64,000 bases of DNA from Kineosporia babensis (GTDB lineage Bacteria > Actinomycetota > Actinomycetes > Actinomycetales > Kineosporiaceae), in the NCBI RefSeq assembly GCF_021129305.1, contig NZ_JAJOMB010000012.1, positions 124,001 to 188,000 of the forward strand. The letters run 5' to 3'. Both the position numbers and the translations under genes were made by a program. Below are positions 18,020 through 27,607 of the stretch, in pieces. Positions within the stretch are counted from its first letter, which is position 1. Every line of letters starts with the position of its first letter. Under the pieces are notes generated by a model. That model searched no databases and was not told where the DNA came from. It worked only from the letters and a program-made list of their open reading frames with translations.

Positions 18020-19120
18020 ATGGACCTGCCCGTGATGCCGCCGGTCAAACCCATGCTGGCCAAGTCGGTGCCCGAGATCCCCGATGTCGGCCACGTCGAG
18101 CCGAAGTGGGACGGGTTCCGGACGATCGTCTTCAAGGACGGGGACGAGGTGGAACTGGGCAGCCGTAACGAAAAGCCCATGACCCGTTACTTTCCTGAGC
18201 TGGTGGAGGCGCTGCGGGCCAATCTTCCCCAACGCTGCGTAGTGGACGGCGAGATCGTCACCATCGTCGGTGACAGACTGCAGTTCGAGGTGCTGCAGCA
18301 GCGCATCCACCCGGCCGCCAGCCGGATCAACCTGCTGGCCGAGCAGACCCCGGCCTCGTTCATCGGTTTCGACCTGCTCGCCCTGGGTCAGGAGAACCTG
18401 ATGGAGCAGCCGTTCTCGGTGCGCCGGGCCCGCCTGGTCGAGGCGCTTTCCGCTGCCCAGGCGCCGATCTACTGCACTCCGGCCACCACTGATCTGGCCA
18501 CCGGGCAGGAATGGTTCGGCCAGTTCGAGGGCGCAGGCCTGGACGGGGTGATCGCGAAACCCCTGGACGGGCCTTATCTGCCCGACAAACGCACGATGTT
18601 CAAGGTCAAGCACGCCCGCACCGCCGACTGCGTGCTGGCCGGATTCCGCTGGCACAAGTCCGGCCCGATCGTCGGTTCGCTGCTGCTCGGGCTGTACCGC
18701 GAGGACGGCTCGCTGCAGCACGTGGGCGTCGCCGCCTCGTTCCCGATGAAGCGCCGGGCCGAGCTGGTCGAGGAGCTGGAGCCGCTGCGGATGGCCGACG
18801 AAGAGCTGGGCCAGCATCCGTGGGGCCAATGGGCGCAGGCCCAGGCTCACCAGCACCAGCGGATGCCCGGCAACGTCTCGCGCTGGAACGCCACCAAGGA
18901 CCTCTCGTTCGTCCTGCTGCGGCCGGAACGGGTGCTGGAGGTGGCCTACGACCAGATGGAGGGCGACCGATTCCGGCACACCGCGCAGTTCCGCCGCTGG
19001 CGCACCGATCGCACTCCGGAAAGCTGTGGGTACGAGCAGCTGGAACGCCCGGTGAACTTCCGGCTGGAGGACGTGCTGTCGCCGGTGGGTTCCCGGCCGC
19101 CGGAGATCGTCGGCGATTAG
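18020..19120 (+). CDS. ligC: ATP-dependent DNA ligase, LigC type
   Basis: 366-residue ATP-dependent ligase without polymerase or nuclease fusions. Adenylation motif I is [11 protein letters not shown] with Lys as the AMP acceptor. Further nucleotidyltransferase motifs are [48 protein letters not shown] and [16 protein letters not shown]. The C-terminal OB domain follows to about residue 340. It is followed 47 nt downstream by a LigD-like polymerase domain gene, as in Rv3731/Rv3730c of M. tuberculosis. The pair is linked to repair of gapped or broken DNA in non-growing cells. No Ku gene is in this window. Confidence 0.92.
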   Translation: MDLPVMPPVKPMLAKSVPEIPDVGHVEPKWDGFRTIVFKDGDEVELGSRNEKPMTRYFPELVEALRANLPQRCVVDGEIVTIVGDRLQFEVLQQRIHPAASRINLLAEQTPASFIGFDLLALGQENLMEQPFSVRRARLVEALSAAQAPIYCTPATTDLATGQEWFGQFEGAGLDGVIAKPLDGPYLPDKRTMFKVKHARTADCVLAGFRWHKSGPIVGSLLLGLYREDGSLQHVGVAASFPMKRRAELVEELEPLRMADEELGQHPWGQWAQAQAHQHQRMPGNVSRWNATKDLSFVLLRPERVLEVAYDQMEGDRFRHTAQFRRWRTDRTPESCGYEQLERPVNFRLEDVLSPVGSRPPEIVGD

Positions 19121-19167
19121 TTCCGGGCCGGTCAGCGGTCTGCACACTGGACGACGAAGGGACGAAA

Positions 19168-20256
19168 GTGGCGGCCAAGAGCGCAGCAGTCCAGATCCAG
19201 TCGGGGGAACGTTCGGTGCGGCTGTCCAGCCCGGACCGGGTGCTCTGGCCGGAGCCGGGCATCACCAAGCAGGAGCTGGCCGAGTACGTGGTCGCGGTGG
19301 GCCCGGCCCTGCTCCGGGCGATCGGGGACCGGCCGGTCTCCCTGGAGCGATTTCCCGAGGGGGTGGACGGCGAACGGTTCTACTCGAAAAATCCTCCCCG
19401 CGGCGTACCGGACTATGCCCGTTCGGTGAAGGTGACTTACCCCAGCGGGCGAAGCCACCCTCAGCTGGTCGTGGACGAGGTGGCGACGGCTGTGTGGGCC
19501 GTTCAGATGAACACCATCACGTTGCACCCCTGGCCGGTGCGCACGGCCGACACCGACAACCCCGACGAGCTGCGCCTCGACCTCGACCCCCAACCCGGCC
19601 GGGACTACGCAGACGCTGTGCAGGCAGCCCTGAAGCTGCGTGACCTCCTGTCCGAGCTGGGCCTGACCGGGTACGTCAAGAGCTCTGGCAACCGGGGCGT
19701 GCACGTGTTCACCCCGATCCGCCCCGACCACGAGTTCCTCGACGTGCGGCACGCGGCCATCGGCATCGGCCGCGAGCTGGAACGCCGCGCCCCCGACCTG
19801 GTCACCATGTCCTGGTGGAAGGAAGAACGCGGCGAGCGCATCTTCGTCGACTTCAACCAGTGCACCCGCGATCGCACCATGGCCGGCGCCTACAGCCCCC
19901 GCCCCCTGCCGCACGCCCCGGTCTCCACTCCGCTGACCTGGGACGAACTACCGGACGTGGACCCCAAAACCCTTACCGTGCGTACTGTTCCCCAGCTGCT
20001 GGCCGACCGCGGCGACCCCTGGGAGACAATGCACTCCTCCGCCGGAGACATCGCCCCCGCCCTGGAGTTGTGGCGGCAGGACACCGAGGAACGTGGTCTG
20101 GGCGAACTACCCTTCCCGCCCGACTATCCCAAGATGCCCGGCGAACCCAAGCGTGCGCGTCCGTCAGTGTCCCGCGCCGACACCGACGGCATCGCCGACC
20201 GCGACTGGTACGCCGACCCCAAACGCTGGAACGGGGACAAACCGAAAGAGAACTGA
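19168..20256 (+). CDS. LigD-like polymerase domain protein (PrimPol-C)
   Basis: About 362-residue stand-alone archaeo-eukaryotic-primase-type polymerase, which extends DNA or RNA ends and fills gaps with a preference for ribonucleotides. Start is GTG 19168 with GAAGGG just upstream. Key elements are [13 protein letters not shown], the catalytic acidic pair in [10 protein letters not shown], the nucleotide-binding [14 protein letters not shown] and the third catalytic Asp in [19 protein letters not shown]. It likely works with the adjacent LigC. A short C-terminal lysine/tryptophan-rich tail ([16 protein letters not shown]) follows the domain. The transcript ends at a strong hairpin 12 nt after the stop. 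Confidence 0.93.
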   Translation: MAAKSAAVQIQSGERSVRLSSPDRVLWPEPGITKQELAEYVVAVGPALLRAIGDRPVSLERFPEGVDGERFYSKNPPRGVPDYARSVKVTYPSGRSHPQLVVDEVATAVWAVQMNTITLHPWPVRTADTDNPDELRLDLDPQPGRDYADAVQAALKLRDLLSELGLTGYVKSSGNRGVHVFTPIRPDHEFLDVRHAAIGIGRELERRAPDLVTMSWWKEERGERIFVDFNQCTRDRTMAGAYSPRPLPHAPVSTPLTWDELPDVDPKTLTVRTVPQLLADRGDPWETMHSSAGDIAPALELWRQDTEERGLGELPFPPDYPKMPGEPKRARPSVSRADTDGIADRDWYADPKRWNGDKPKEN

Positions 20257-20267
20257 ACTACAAATGA

Positions 20268-20303
20268 GGGACGGGGTGGGCGCCTGGGTGCCCACCCCGT
20301 CCC
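20268..20303 (+). terminator. Bidirectional stem-loop terminator
   Basis: 14-bp perfect GC stem (20268-20281 with 20290-20303) and 8-nt loop, followed on the plus strand by ATTGTTGTGT. It sits between the convergent polymerase-domain gene and the coiled-coil gene, so it can end both transcripts. Confidence 0.85.
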
Positions 20304-20333
20304 ATTGTTGTGTATGGGTTTTCGGAACGCTCC

Positions 20334-20903
20334 TCAGTCGTCGGGCCGAAGATCTCCTCCAGGGCCTTCACCTTCCGGGCCGTCCTCCGCCGGCTCCGGT
20401 TCACCACTTGGCGCTCCGGTTCGGGCCGCGGCGGCCTCCAGTTCGGTGTCGATCTCGGTCTTGAGAGCGCTGAGTTCCTCGTCGGTGTGCTGCAGTTCCT
20501 CCAGCAGCTCGTGCAGTCGCTGCGACAGGTGCCGGGCGCCGACCATCTCGGCCAGCAGCACGGTCTCGTCGATGTTGCGGCCCACGGCGTCCAAGATCGT
20601 GGCGGCGGTGGCCAGTTCGTCGGCCATCTCGTCCAGATCCTTGGACTCGTCCGGAGAGGACCGGTTCTTACTGATCCGGCTCCACAGCGGAGCCGTGCGA
20701 CGCAGGCCGGCCGCGAGCGTCCTCAGTTCTGCAGTGGCTTCTTCGAGCCGGCCGTGCGCCACCGCGTAGCCCTCGGCCAGTGCCTCCCAGCCGTGGTCCA
20801 TCGAGTCCTCGGACAACGTGGACGTGAGTTTGCGGGCGGCATCGGCCGAGGCACTGTGCCGGACCACGGCGGAGATGACGTCGGCGAGCCCACCTGGTGT
20901 CAC
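20334..20903 (-). CDS. Hypothetical coiled-coil protein
   Basis: 189-residue soluble protein, predominantly helical, with heptad-like stretches (LEEATAELRTLAAGLRR; LSQRLHELLEELQHTDEEL), ending in a disordered acidic Gly/Pro tail (PAEDGPEGEGPGGD). No domain recognised. Start is GTG at 20903; an overlapping ATG 7 nt upstream is in another frame. It is divergent from adenosine deaminase and convergent with the PrimPol gene, so context gives no function. Confidence 0.6.
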   Translation of the reverse strand: MTPGGLADVISAVVRHSASADAARKLTSTLSEDSMDHGWEALAEGYAVAHGRLEEATAELRTLAAGLRRTAPLWSRISKNRSSPDESKDLDEMADELATAATILDAVGRNIDETVLLAEMVGARHLSQRLHELLEELQHTDEELSALKTEIDTELEAAAARTGAPSGEPEPAEDGPEGEGPGGDLRPDD

Positions 20904-21049
20904 GGTTCATTTACTACCCGTAATGACCCCAATCGGGCAAGGGGGTGAAGGGAAGGCCAAAGGCACTTGTTCCGCCGGACCAATTACGATCCAGCGGCGG
21001 ATGGCTGACGTTCGGTTGGTAGACGGTTTCTGGGCTATAAGCTCCTCGG

Positions 21050-22156
21050 GTGACCGGTCCGATTGACTCCGACAGCCTTGCGCGCGCCCCGAAGGTCCTG
21101 CTGCACGACCATCTGGACGGCGGGCTGAGGCCGGCCACGGTTGCCGAGATCGCTGCCGAGATCGGCCATACGCTGCCCGTCCCGGACGTCGCCGAGCTGG
21201 GCGAATGGTTCCGCCGCAGCGCCGACTCGGGTTCGCTGGAGCGCTACCTGGAGACGTTCGTGCACACCGTCGCGGTGATGCAGCGCCATGAGGACCTGGT
21301 GCGGGTGGCCCGGGAGGCGGCGATCGACCTGGCCGCCGACGGGGTGGTCTACGCCGAGATCCGTTATGCACCCGAGCAGCACCTCGAGGGCGGTCTGAGC
21401 CTGGACGAGGTGGTCGCCGCGGTGCAGCAGGGGCTCGCCGAGGGTGAGAAGGAGGCCGCTTCGGCGGGCACTCCGATCCGCACCGGGCAGCTGGTCACCG
21501 CGATGCGGCACGCGGCCCGTAGCCGGGAGATCGCCGAGCTGGCCGAACGGCACCGGGACAACGGCGTGGTCGGGTTCGACATCGCCGGGGCCGAGGCCGG
21601 GTTCCCGCCCTCGCGGCACCTGGACGCCTTCGGCTACCTGCACGAGGCCAACCTGCACGTGACCATCCACGCCGGTGAGGCCTTCGGCCTGCCCAGCATC
21701 TGGGAGGCGGTGCAGGTCTGCGGCACCGACCGGCTCGGCCACGGGGTGCGGATCATGGACGACATCGAGGTGATCGGCGGGAAGGACGAGTACGGCCGCC
21801 CCGCCGCGAAGCTCGGCCGCCTGGCCGGCTGGGTGCGCGACAAGCGGATCCCGCTGGAGCTGTGCCCGACCAGCAACGTGCAGACCGGGGCGGCCAGCAG
21901 CATCGCCGAGCACCCGATCGGCCTGCTGAAGGACCTGCGCTTCCGGGTCACCGTGAACACCGACAACCGGCTGATGTCCGGCACCTCGATGACCCAGGAG
22001 ATGACCGGTCTGGTTCAGCAGGGCGGATGGACGCTGGAAGACCTACGATGGGTCACCATTAATGCACTTAAGAGTGCTTTCATCCCGTTCGACGAGAGGC
22101 TCGCGCTGATCGAGGGCGTGGTCAAGCCCGGGTACGCCCGGCTAGGCGCAGGCTGA
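21050..22156 (+). CDS. add: Adenosine deaminase
   Basis: Converts adenosine and deoxyadenosine to inosine derivatives using a TIM-barrel zinc centre. Visible motifs are [15 protein letters not shown] (HxH zinc ligands), the catalytic region [15 protein letters not shown] with Glu, [11 protein letters not shown] (His), [11 protein letters not shown] and [12 protein letters not shown] (Asp pair). Length 368 aa is normal. GTG at 21050 has a TATAA-like element at 21035-21040 just upstream and no clear Shine-Dalgarno site, so the message may be leaderless. It feeds hypoxanthine salvage via the purine nucleoside phosphorylase encoded downstream. Confidence 0.95.
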   Translation: MTGPIDSDSLARAPKVLLHDHLDGGLRPATVAEIAAEIGHTLPVPDVAELGEWFRRSADSGSLERYLETFVHTVAVMQRHEDLVRVAREAAIDLAADGVVYAEIRYAPEQHLEGGLSLDEVVAAVQQGLAEGEKEAASAGTPIRTGQLVTAMRHAARSREIAELAERHRDNGVVGFDIAGAEAGFPPSRHLDAFGYLHEANLHVTIHAGEAFGLPSIWEAVQVCGTDRLGHGVRIMDDIEVIGGKDEYGRPAAKLGRLAGWVRDKRIPLELCPTSNVQTGAASSIAEHPIGLLKDLRFRVTVNTDNRLMSGTSMTQEMTGLVQQGGWTLEDLRWVTINALKSAFIPFDERLALIEGVVKPGYARLGAG

Positions 22157-22175
22157 GCTCTAAGGAGGAGTAAGG

Positions 22176-24245
22176 GTGGCGTACCGGCCGGCTCGCTTCC
22201 CGGGCTCCCGGCGGGTGCTCGCCGCGGATGCGGTGGCCCGCTACGACCTGCGCCGGACGATGATGGCCCGGTTGCTGGCGTCCAATCCGGCGTTGTCGCT
22301 GCTGGTTCTGGTCGGCGACGTGGAGATGGAGGAGCTGGACCTGGAGCCGCACGGTGGTGCGGAGCAGGTCTCGGCCTCCTTCACGCGCCCCGAGCCGGAG
22401 GTGCACGGGCTGGTCATCGTGGGCAGCCTGCAGGTGGACCGCGCGGTGCAGCACCCCCGTTCCGCCTCCGGGCTCTCGCTCTACGTGCTCGGTGACCTGA
22501 AGGCGCGCAACGTCGCGATCAGCGGTCTGGAGCTCGTGGTCCGCGGCGATCTGCGGGTTTCCGAGGTTTTCGCCGGCGCCGGCCCCTCCGGCGGAGCCCG
22601 CCTGGACGGCGATGTCTCGGCCAAGCTGCTGGTCTCGGACGCGTTTCCGATGCTGGTGGGCGGCGGTCTGAAGGCGCCGGTGCTGGAGAACGGCCGGGCC
22701 CGGATCGGGGTGGTCGACGGCCCGACGGTGCGCGAGGCCCGGGGCGAGGTGCCGCCCGCGCTGGTGCTGGACCAGACCGTGCTGGAGGGCAGCGACGAAT
22801 TCTCCTGGCCCCGGCTGAAGGCCGCGGTCGCGGCGGGCCGGCCCACCCTGACCGCCGACTACCTCACCGGCCGGACCAACCTGGAGTCGATGCGCGAGCT
22901 GCGCCGGCTCGAGGCCGAGATCGACACGGTGCTGGCCGAGCACCGCTACGCCCGCGCCGGTGAACTGCTGCGCAAGGCCCGGGCGCTGGGTGCGCCGCGG
23001 GCCGAGACCGGGCTGAAGCTGGCCGATGCGATCTACCGGGTGCACCACGGCACCGGCAGCCGCGAAGCCCTGGCCGAAGCGCTCGAGCTGCTCGACGAGG
23101 CGCTCGGCCCCAAGCCCGACGCGGCCGCGGTGATGGCTCACCCGCAGGCCCTGCTGCAGCGCGCGGCCATCCTGCTGCAGCTGCGCGAGCACGACGACGA
23201 GGCGTTCGAGCAGGCCTGGCGGGACTGCTCGCTGGCCGCGGTGACCATGCCCGCGCAGGAAAGGGCCGGGATCGCCGGCCTGATGGGGCAGTGGTTGTTC
23301 ACCCGGCACCGCTACGACGAGTGCGTGCCCTACCTGCGCCAGGCGCTGAGCGCCGAGCCCCAGGACGGGGCCCAGCACGGCCGGCTGGCCCGGGCACTGT
23401 GGATGCTGGACCGCGAGGCCGAGGCGCTGCCGCACGCCACCCAGTCGCTGGAGCTGAACCCGGCCGACAACCGAATGTGGTACATCCGCGGCAAGTGCCA
23501 GCAGGTGCTCGGCGACCCGGACGACGCCCGCCTGGACCTGTCCACCTACCTGGACATGCACCCGGACGACGACCTGGCGGTCGAGGCGCTGATCGTGATC
23601 GAGCTGGACGCCGGGCAGACCGACCAGGCGCTGGAGACCGCGCTGCAGTTCATCGAGCAGCACCCCGAGTCCGACGGCGCCCCGGCCCGTTTCGGCCGGC
23701 TGCTGCACCTGCGTGGGCGTTACGACCTGGCCGTGCCGCTGCTGCGCCGGGCGATGCAGGTGCAGCCGCACGACAACACGATCGTGCGCGACCTGGCGGT
23801 GGCGCTGAACGAGACCGGGCACGACCACACCGGCCTGGACACCGCGCTACGCCGGGTGGAGATCGACCCGGGCGGCGACCACCTGGCCTACCTGCGGGCC
23901 GAGGTGAATCTGGCGCTGTCGGACCCGAATGCGGCCGAGGGCGATCTGGAGGAGTACCTGCGTCGTTTTCCCGAGGCGGCCCGGGCTCTGGCGTCGCTGG
24001 CCGGGATCCGGCTGCTGCAGCTGCGCCCGGGCGATGCGGAGAAGCTGCTGGCCCAGGCCCGGGAGATCGCGCCGGACGACTACTACATCGAAACCGTGGC
24101 GGAGAAGGCCGGTTTCACCAAGCAGATCGACCTGAGCGCAGCCACGGCCGCTCCCGCCCCTGCTGCCGAACCGGCACCGGCAGAGGCGGAGCGGCCGCCC
24201 GTCACGCAGTACTCGTTCCGTGACGCGGGATTCCGGCGGAGCTAA
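22176..24245 (+). CDS. Bactofilin-like/polymer-forming N-domain fused to TPR repeats
   Basis: 689 residues. Start GTG 22176 has a perfect AAGGAGG 7 nt upstream and follows adenosine deaminase by 19 nt. The N-terminal half (about residues 35-215) contains short hydrophobic beta-strand repeats of the polymer-forming type: LSLLVLVGDVEMEELDLE, GLVIVGSLQVDRA, LSLYVLGDLKARN, LELVVRGDLRVSE and DAFPMLVGGGLKAP. From about residue 230 to 650 there are tetratricopeptide-like helical pairs with Ala/Tyr/Leu spacing, for example HRYDECVPYLRQALSAEP and GRYDLAVPLLRRAMQVQP. The tail is Ala/Pro/Glu-rich. No signal peptide, so probably a cytosolic scaffold. Function unknown. Confidence 0.8.
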   Translation: MAYRPARFPGSRRVLAADAVARYDLRRTMMARLLASNPALSLLVLVGDVEMEELDLEPHGGAEQVSASFTRPEPEVHGLVIVGSLQVDRAVQHPRSASGLSLYVLGDLKARNVAISGLELVVRGDLRVSEVFAGAGPSGGARLDGDVSAKLLVSDAFPMLVGGGLKAPVLENGRARIGVVDGPTVREARGEVPPALVLDQTVLEGSDEFSWPRLKAAVAAGRPTLTADYLTGRTNLESMRELRRLEAEIDTVLAEHRYARAGELLRKARALGAPRAETGLKLADAIYRVHHGTGSREALAEALELLDEALGPKPDAAAVMAHPQALLQRAAILLQLREHDDEAFEQAWRDCSLAAVTMPAQERAGIAGLMGQWLFTRHRYDECVPYLRQALSAEPQDGAQHGRLARALWMLDREAEALPHATQSLELNPADNRMWYIRGKCQQVLGDPDDARLDLSTYLDMHPDDDLAVEALIVIELDAGQTDQALETALQFIEQHPESDGAPARFGRLLHLRGRYDLAVPLLRRAMQVQPHDNTIVRDLAVALNETGHDHTGLDTALRRVEIDPGGDHLAYLRAEVNLALSDPNAAEGDLEEYLRRFPEAARALASLAGIRLLQLRPGDAEKLLAQAREIAPDDYYIETVAEKAGFTKQIDLSAATAAPAPAAEPAPAEAERPPVTQYSFRDAGFRRS

Positions 24246-25945
24246 ATCCCCAGCGCCTGCTGCACGTCGGTGGTGATCCGGGCCAGCCGCTGGGCTGCGG
24301 CCAGGCGTGCGGCCGGAACCGAATCGGCCGCCGGGACAACCACTTCCAGGTAGCACTTCAGCTTGGGCTCGGTGCCGCTGGGCCGGATGATCACCCGGTC
24401 GCCGTCGGCCGTGCGGTAGCGCAGCCCCGGAGTGCCGGGCAGGCCGTCCACCCCGGCCGACAGGTCCTCAGCCGACTTCACCACACTGCCGGCCAGAGTC
24501 GCGGGCGGGCGCTGGGCGATCCGCTCCAGCATCTGCGCGATCTCGCTCAGATCCTCCACCCGCACCGAGAACTGGTCGGTGGCGTGCAGCCCGTGCCGCT
24601 TGGCCAGGTCGTCCAGCGCATCCAGCAGAGTGCGCCCCTGACTGCGCAGTTCGGCTGCGTACTCGGCGATCAGCAGGGCCGCGCTGATCCCGTCCTTGTC
24701 GCGCACCGCCCCGGGAGCCACGCAATAGCCCAGGGCTTCCTCGTAGGCGTAGGTCAGCTCGGGCACCCGGGCCAGCCATTTGAACCCGGTCAGGGTCTCG
24801 CAGTGCCGGGCGCCGTGGGCCAGCGCGATCTGGGCCAGCAGCTGCGAGGAGACGATGGAACTGGCCACCGTGCGCGGCTTGTCGCCCTTACGGCTGAGCA
24901 GGTACTCGCCCAGCAGCGCCCCGACCTCGTCCCCGCGCAGCATCCGCCAGTCAGCCTCGAGTGGAACCGCCACCGCGCACCGGTCGGCGTCTGGGTCGTT
25001 CGCAATCACCAGGTGGGCGCTGCGTCGGCGGGCCGCAGCCAGCGCCAGGTCCAGGGCACCGGGCTCCTCCGGGTTCGGGAAGCTCACGGTCGGGAAGGCC
25101 GCGTCGGGGGCCGCCTGCTCCGCCACCACGTGCAGTTCAGGGAATCCGGCCTGCGCGAAGGCCCGCACCGCGGTGTCACCGCCTACCCCGTGCAGGGGAG
25201 TGAGGACGATGTCGATGTCCCGGGCCGCTCCCGGGGTCAGCACCGAACCGACCGAGCTCAGGTACTCGTCCACGATCTCGGGACCGATGTGCTCCCAGCC
25301 GTCCAAGGCCATCGGCACGTCGATCGCCGGCAGAACCGCGGCGATCTGGTGGGCGATCAGGTCGTCCGTCGGGGGCACGATCTGCGCGCCGCTGCCGGGC
25401 GAGGAGTCGGCCCGGCCACCGAGGTAGACCTTGTAACCGTTGTCCTGCGGCGGGTTGTGGCTCGCCGTCACCATGATCCCCGCGTCGGCCTCCAGCCTGC
25501 GCAACGCGAAGGCGAGTACCGGCGTGGGCAACGGCCCGGGCAGCAGCTGGGCCACGCAACCGGCGGCGGTGAGCACCGCGCAGGTGTCGCGGGCGAAGGT
25601 GTCGGAGTCGGTGCGGGCGTCGTAACCCACCACCACCCGGGGTGCCCCGGATCTGACCACCTGATTCAGATACGCCGCGATCCCGGCTGCGGCCCGGATG
25701 ACGACAGCCCGGTTCATCCGGTTCGGCCCGGCCCCCAGTGCGCCCCGCAGACCTGCGGTGCCGAACTGGAGCGAGCCGGAGAAGCGCTGTGCGAGATCGT
25801 CGCGCGCCGTTCCGGAGACCGTGGAATCGCCGGAGGTGACCAGCTCGATCAGCCGGTCCACCTCGAGCCGGGTCCGGGGATCGGGGTCCGCGTCCCGCCA
25901 ATGGGTCGCGCGGTCGACCAGACCCGCGAGCTCGGTTTCGTCCAC
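24242..25945 (-). CDS. Phospho-sugar mutase (phosphopentomutase/phosphoglucomutase, PmmB-like)
   Basis: 567-residue alpha-D-phosphohexomutase superfamily enzyme that moves phosphate between C1 and C6 (or C5). The active-site phosphoserine loop is TASHNPPQDNGYKVYLG, the magnesium loop is DPDADRCAV, the sugar-binding loop includes GEEALGY-like YEEALGYCVAPG, and the C-terminal phosphate site is RPSGTEPKLKCY. Its position beside the purine nucleoside phosphorylase, as pmmB beside deoD in M. tuberculosis, suggests it handles ribose-1-phosphate from nucleoside phosphorolysis. Start GTG 25945 has TAAGTT six bases upstream, compatible with leaderless transcription. Its stop overlaps the convergent TPR gene by 4 nt. 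Confidence 0.9.
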   Translation of the reverse strand: MDETELAGLVDRATHWRDADPDPRTRLEVDRLIELVTSGDSTVSGTARDDLAQRFSGSLQFGTAGLRGALGAGPNRMNRAVVIRAAAGIAAYLNQVVRSGAPRVVVGYDARTDSDTFARDTCAVLTAAGCVAQLLPGPLPTPVLAFALRRLEADAGIMVTASHNPPQDNGYKVYLGGRADSSPGSGAQIVPPTDDLIAHQIAAVLPAIDVPMALDGWEHIGPEIVDEYLSSVGSVLTPGAARDIDIVLTPLHGVGGDTAVRAFAQAGFPELHVVAEQAAPDAAFPTVSFPNPEEPGALDLALAAARRRSAHLVIANDPDADRCAVAVPLEADWRMLRGDEVGALLGEYLLSRKGDKPRTVASSIVSSQLLAQIALAHGARHCETLTGFKWLARVPELTYAYEEALGYCVAPGAVRDKDGISAALLIAEYAAELRSQGRTLLDALDDLAKRHGLHATDQFSVRVEDLSEIAQMLERIAQRPPATLAGSVVKSAEDLSAGVDGLPGTPGLRYRTADGDRVIIRPSGTEPKLKCYLEVVVPAADSVPAARLAAAQRLARITTDVQQALGI

Positions 25946-26074
25946 ACCGGAAACTTACCTGGTTGCCACCCGGCGGTTGCATACCGGACGGTTGTTGTGA
26001 CCGGAACGGCTGAGCTTTCCGGGTGAATGCGGTCAGCTCCGGGTCGGCCGCGGCGCAAACCCGATCTGAACGAA

Positions 26075-26111
26075 GGACGGGGGTGGTCGCCCGAGGCGAC
26101 CACCCCCGTCC
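26075..26111 (-). terminator. Stem-loop terminator, 17-bp perfect stem
   Basis: Arms 26075-26091 and 26095-26111 pair perfectly around CGA. It directly follows the purine nucleoside phosphorylase stop on the minus strand and separates it from the sugar-mutase gene, which therefore probably has its own promoter. Confidence 0.85.
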
Positions 26112-26133
26112 TCAGTTGTTGCTTGGGTTTTGA

Positions 26134-26979
26134 TCAGAGCTTGCGGACGACCTCGGCCAGCATCGAGCCGACCCGCTGGGCCGCCGCCTTGCCTTCGGCC
26201 AGCACCTCTTCGTGGCTCAGCGGCTGGTCCGAGATCCCCGCGGCGAGGTTCGTGACCAGTGAGATACCCAGGATCTCCAGCCCCGCCTCCCGGGCCGCGA
26301 TGGCCTCCAGAGCGGTCGACATGCCAACCAGGTCGGCGCCCAGGATTCCGGCCATCCGGACCTCGGCCGGGGTCTCGTAGTGCGGCCCCCGGAACTGCGC
26401 GTAGACGCCCTCGGGAAGGTCCGGCTGCACTTCGCGGCACACTGCGCGCAGCCGCGAGGAGTACAGGTCGGTCAGGTCGACGAAGGTGGCGCCCTCCAGC
26501 GGGCTGTCCCCGGTGAGGTTGATGTGATCGCTGATCAACACCGGCGTACCGGGCGCCCAGTCCGGGTTCAGCCCGCCGCAGCCGTTGGTCAGCACCACCA
26601 TCGAGCAGCCCGCCGCGGCCGCGGTCCGCACCCCGTGCGCCACCGCCCGCACGCCCTTGCCCTCGTAGTAGTGCGTGCGGCTGCCCAGGATCAGGGCGTG
26701 CTTGGGGGCAGCGCCGTCGGCGGCGGCGATCCGCACCGACCGCAGCTGGCCCACGTGACCGGGGACGCCGGAGAGCGAGAAGCCGGGCACCTCGGTGGCG
26801 GGGACCTCGGCGATCGTCTCGCCCAGCAGATCGGCGGCCGGGGCCCAGCCCGAGCCGAGCACCAGGGCGACGTCGTGCTTCTCGACGCCGGTCAGTTCGG
26901 CCAGCCGCGCGGCTGCGCGGGCGGCCAGCTCCTTGGGGGAGACGTCGCCGGTGTTCGCCGATGCGTGTTCGGGACTCAC
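26134..26979 (-). CDS. Purine nucleoside phosphorylase (trimeric type)
   Basis: Phosphorolyses (deoxy)inosine and guanosine to base and (deoxy)ribose-1-phosphate. 281 residues with the low-molecular-mass trimeric pattern: VALVLGSGWAPAADLL (phosphate site), GSRTHYYEGKG, VVLTNGCGGLNPDWAPG, ISDHINLTGDSPL, FRGPHYETPAEVRM (catalytic Glu) and LVGMSTALEAIAA, then SLVTNLAAG with the purine-binding Asn. This matches PNP/DeoD (Rv3307). Start GTG 26979. Function links it to adenosine deaminase upstream on the map and to the sugar mutase next to it. Confidence 0.95.
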   Translation of the reverse strand: MSPEHASANTGDVSPKELAARAAARLAELTGVEKHDVALVLGSGWAPAADLLGETIAEVPATEVPGFSLSGVPGHVGQLRSVRIAAADGAAPKHALILGSRTHYYEGKGVRAVAHGVRTAAAAGCSMVVLTNGCGGLNPDWAPGTPVLISDHINLTGDSPLEGATFVDLTDLYSSRLRAVCREVQPDLPEGVYAQFRGPHYETPAEVRMAGILGADLVGMSTALEAIAAREAGLEILGISLVTNLAAGISDQPLSHEEVLAEGKAAAQRVGSMLAEVVRKL

Positions 26980-27057
26980 AGTCGTCCTCTGCTTCTGAAG
27001 TTCGGGGGGGGCTTACGGCAGCGCCGCTGCTCGGGTTTCGAGCCGACGCGGGGATGA

Positions 27058-27534
27058 CTACTCGTTCGGGGGAAGGTGCTCGGGCGTGTCGCTGGACTGG
27101 CAGGGGCGCGAGCGCAGGTTGTGCACGTAGTCGTCGGGGGCACCGCCGGACTCGGCGGCGTCGGCCAGCATGCCCAGGTAGTGGGCGGCCGGCAGACCCC
27201 CTTCGTAGGCGTCCAGGACGTGCACCCAGGCGACCACGTCGCCGTCCAGGGTGTGCACCCGGACATGAATCTTGCGGGACAGCCCGGTGGCCAGGCCCTC
27301 CCACTCGTCCAGCGCCTGCTCGTCGCCGGGCGTGACGTCGTAGACGCTGACGTAGACCTGCGAGCCCGGGTCCTCCACCAACGTCGCCAGTGCCCCGTCG
27401 ATCGCGTTCGGCACCTGGGCGAAGGTGAGGCGCCAGCCGGTGATCCACCCGAGCCCACGCAACGGCGAGTGCGGTGCCCGCAGCGACATCCGCTCCGGGT
27501 CGAGGTTCGCGCCGTAGGCGGCGTAGAGATCCAT
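27058..27534 (-). CDS. Gamma-glutamylcyclotransferase-fold protein
   Basis: 158-residue protein with the GGCT/AIG2-like fold. The N-terminal substrate loop is YAAYGANLDPERM (YGSN-like), followed by ITGWRLTFAQVP and the region containing a catalytic-Glu candidate in QALDEWEGL. Later come HVRVHTLDGDVVAWVHVLD and the C-terminal GLPAAHYLGMLADAAE. Family members act on gamma-glutamyl amines or peptides, but many actinobacterial homologues are uncharacterised. It is divergent from the flavoprotein gene, as Rv3304 lies beside lpdA (Rv3303c) in M. tuberculosis. Confidence 0.8.
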   Translation of the reverse strand: MDLYAAYGANLDPERMSLRAPHSPLRGLGWITGWRLTFAQVPNAIDGALATLVEDPGSQVYVSVYDVTPGDEQALDEWEGLATGLSRKIHVRVHTLDGDVVAWVHVLDAYEGGLPAAHYLGMLADAAESGGAPDDYVHNLRSRPCQSSDTPEHLPPNE

Positions 27535-27607
27535 GGGTCACAGGGTAGAGATTCCCGCGCGTCGTCATGCAAACGCCTGGCCTGCCGGTCTGGGGGACAA
27601 TGGCCGG

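Noticed and set aside
17888-19147. Long N-terminal extension of the HAD protein reading antisense to ligC
   Set aside because: The conserved HAD start is at 17887 and the extension has low-complexity shadow composition over a clearly coding ligase.
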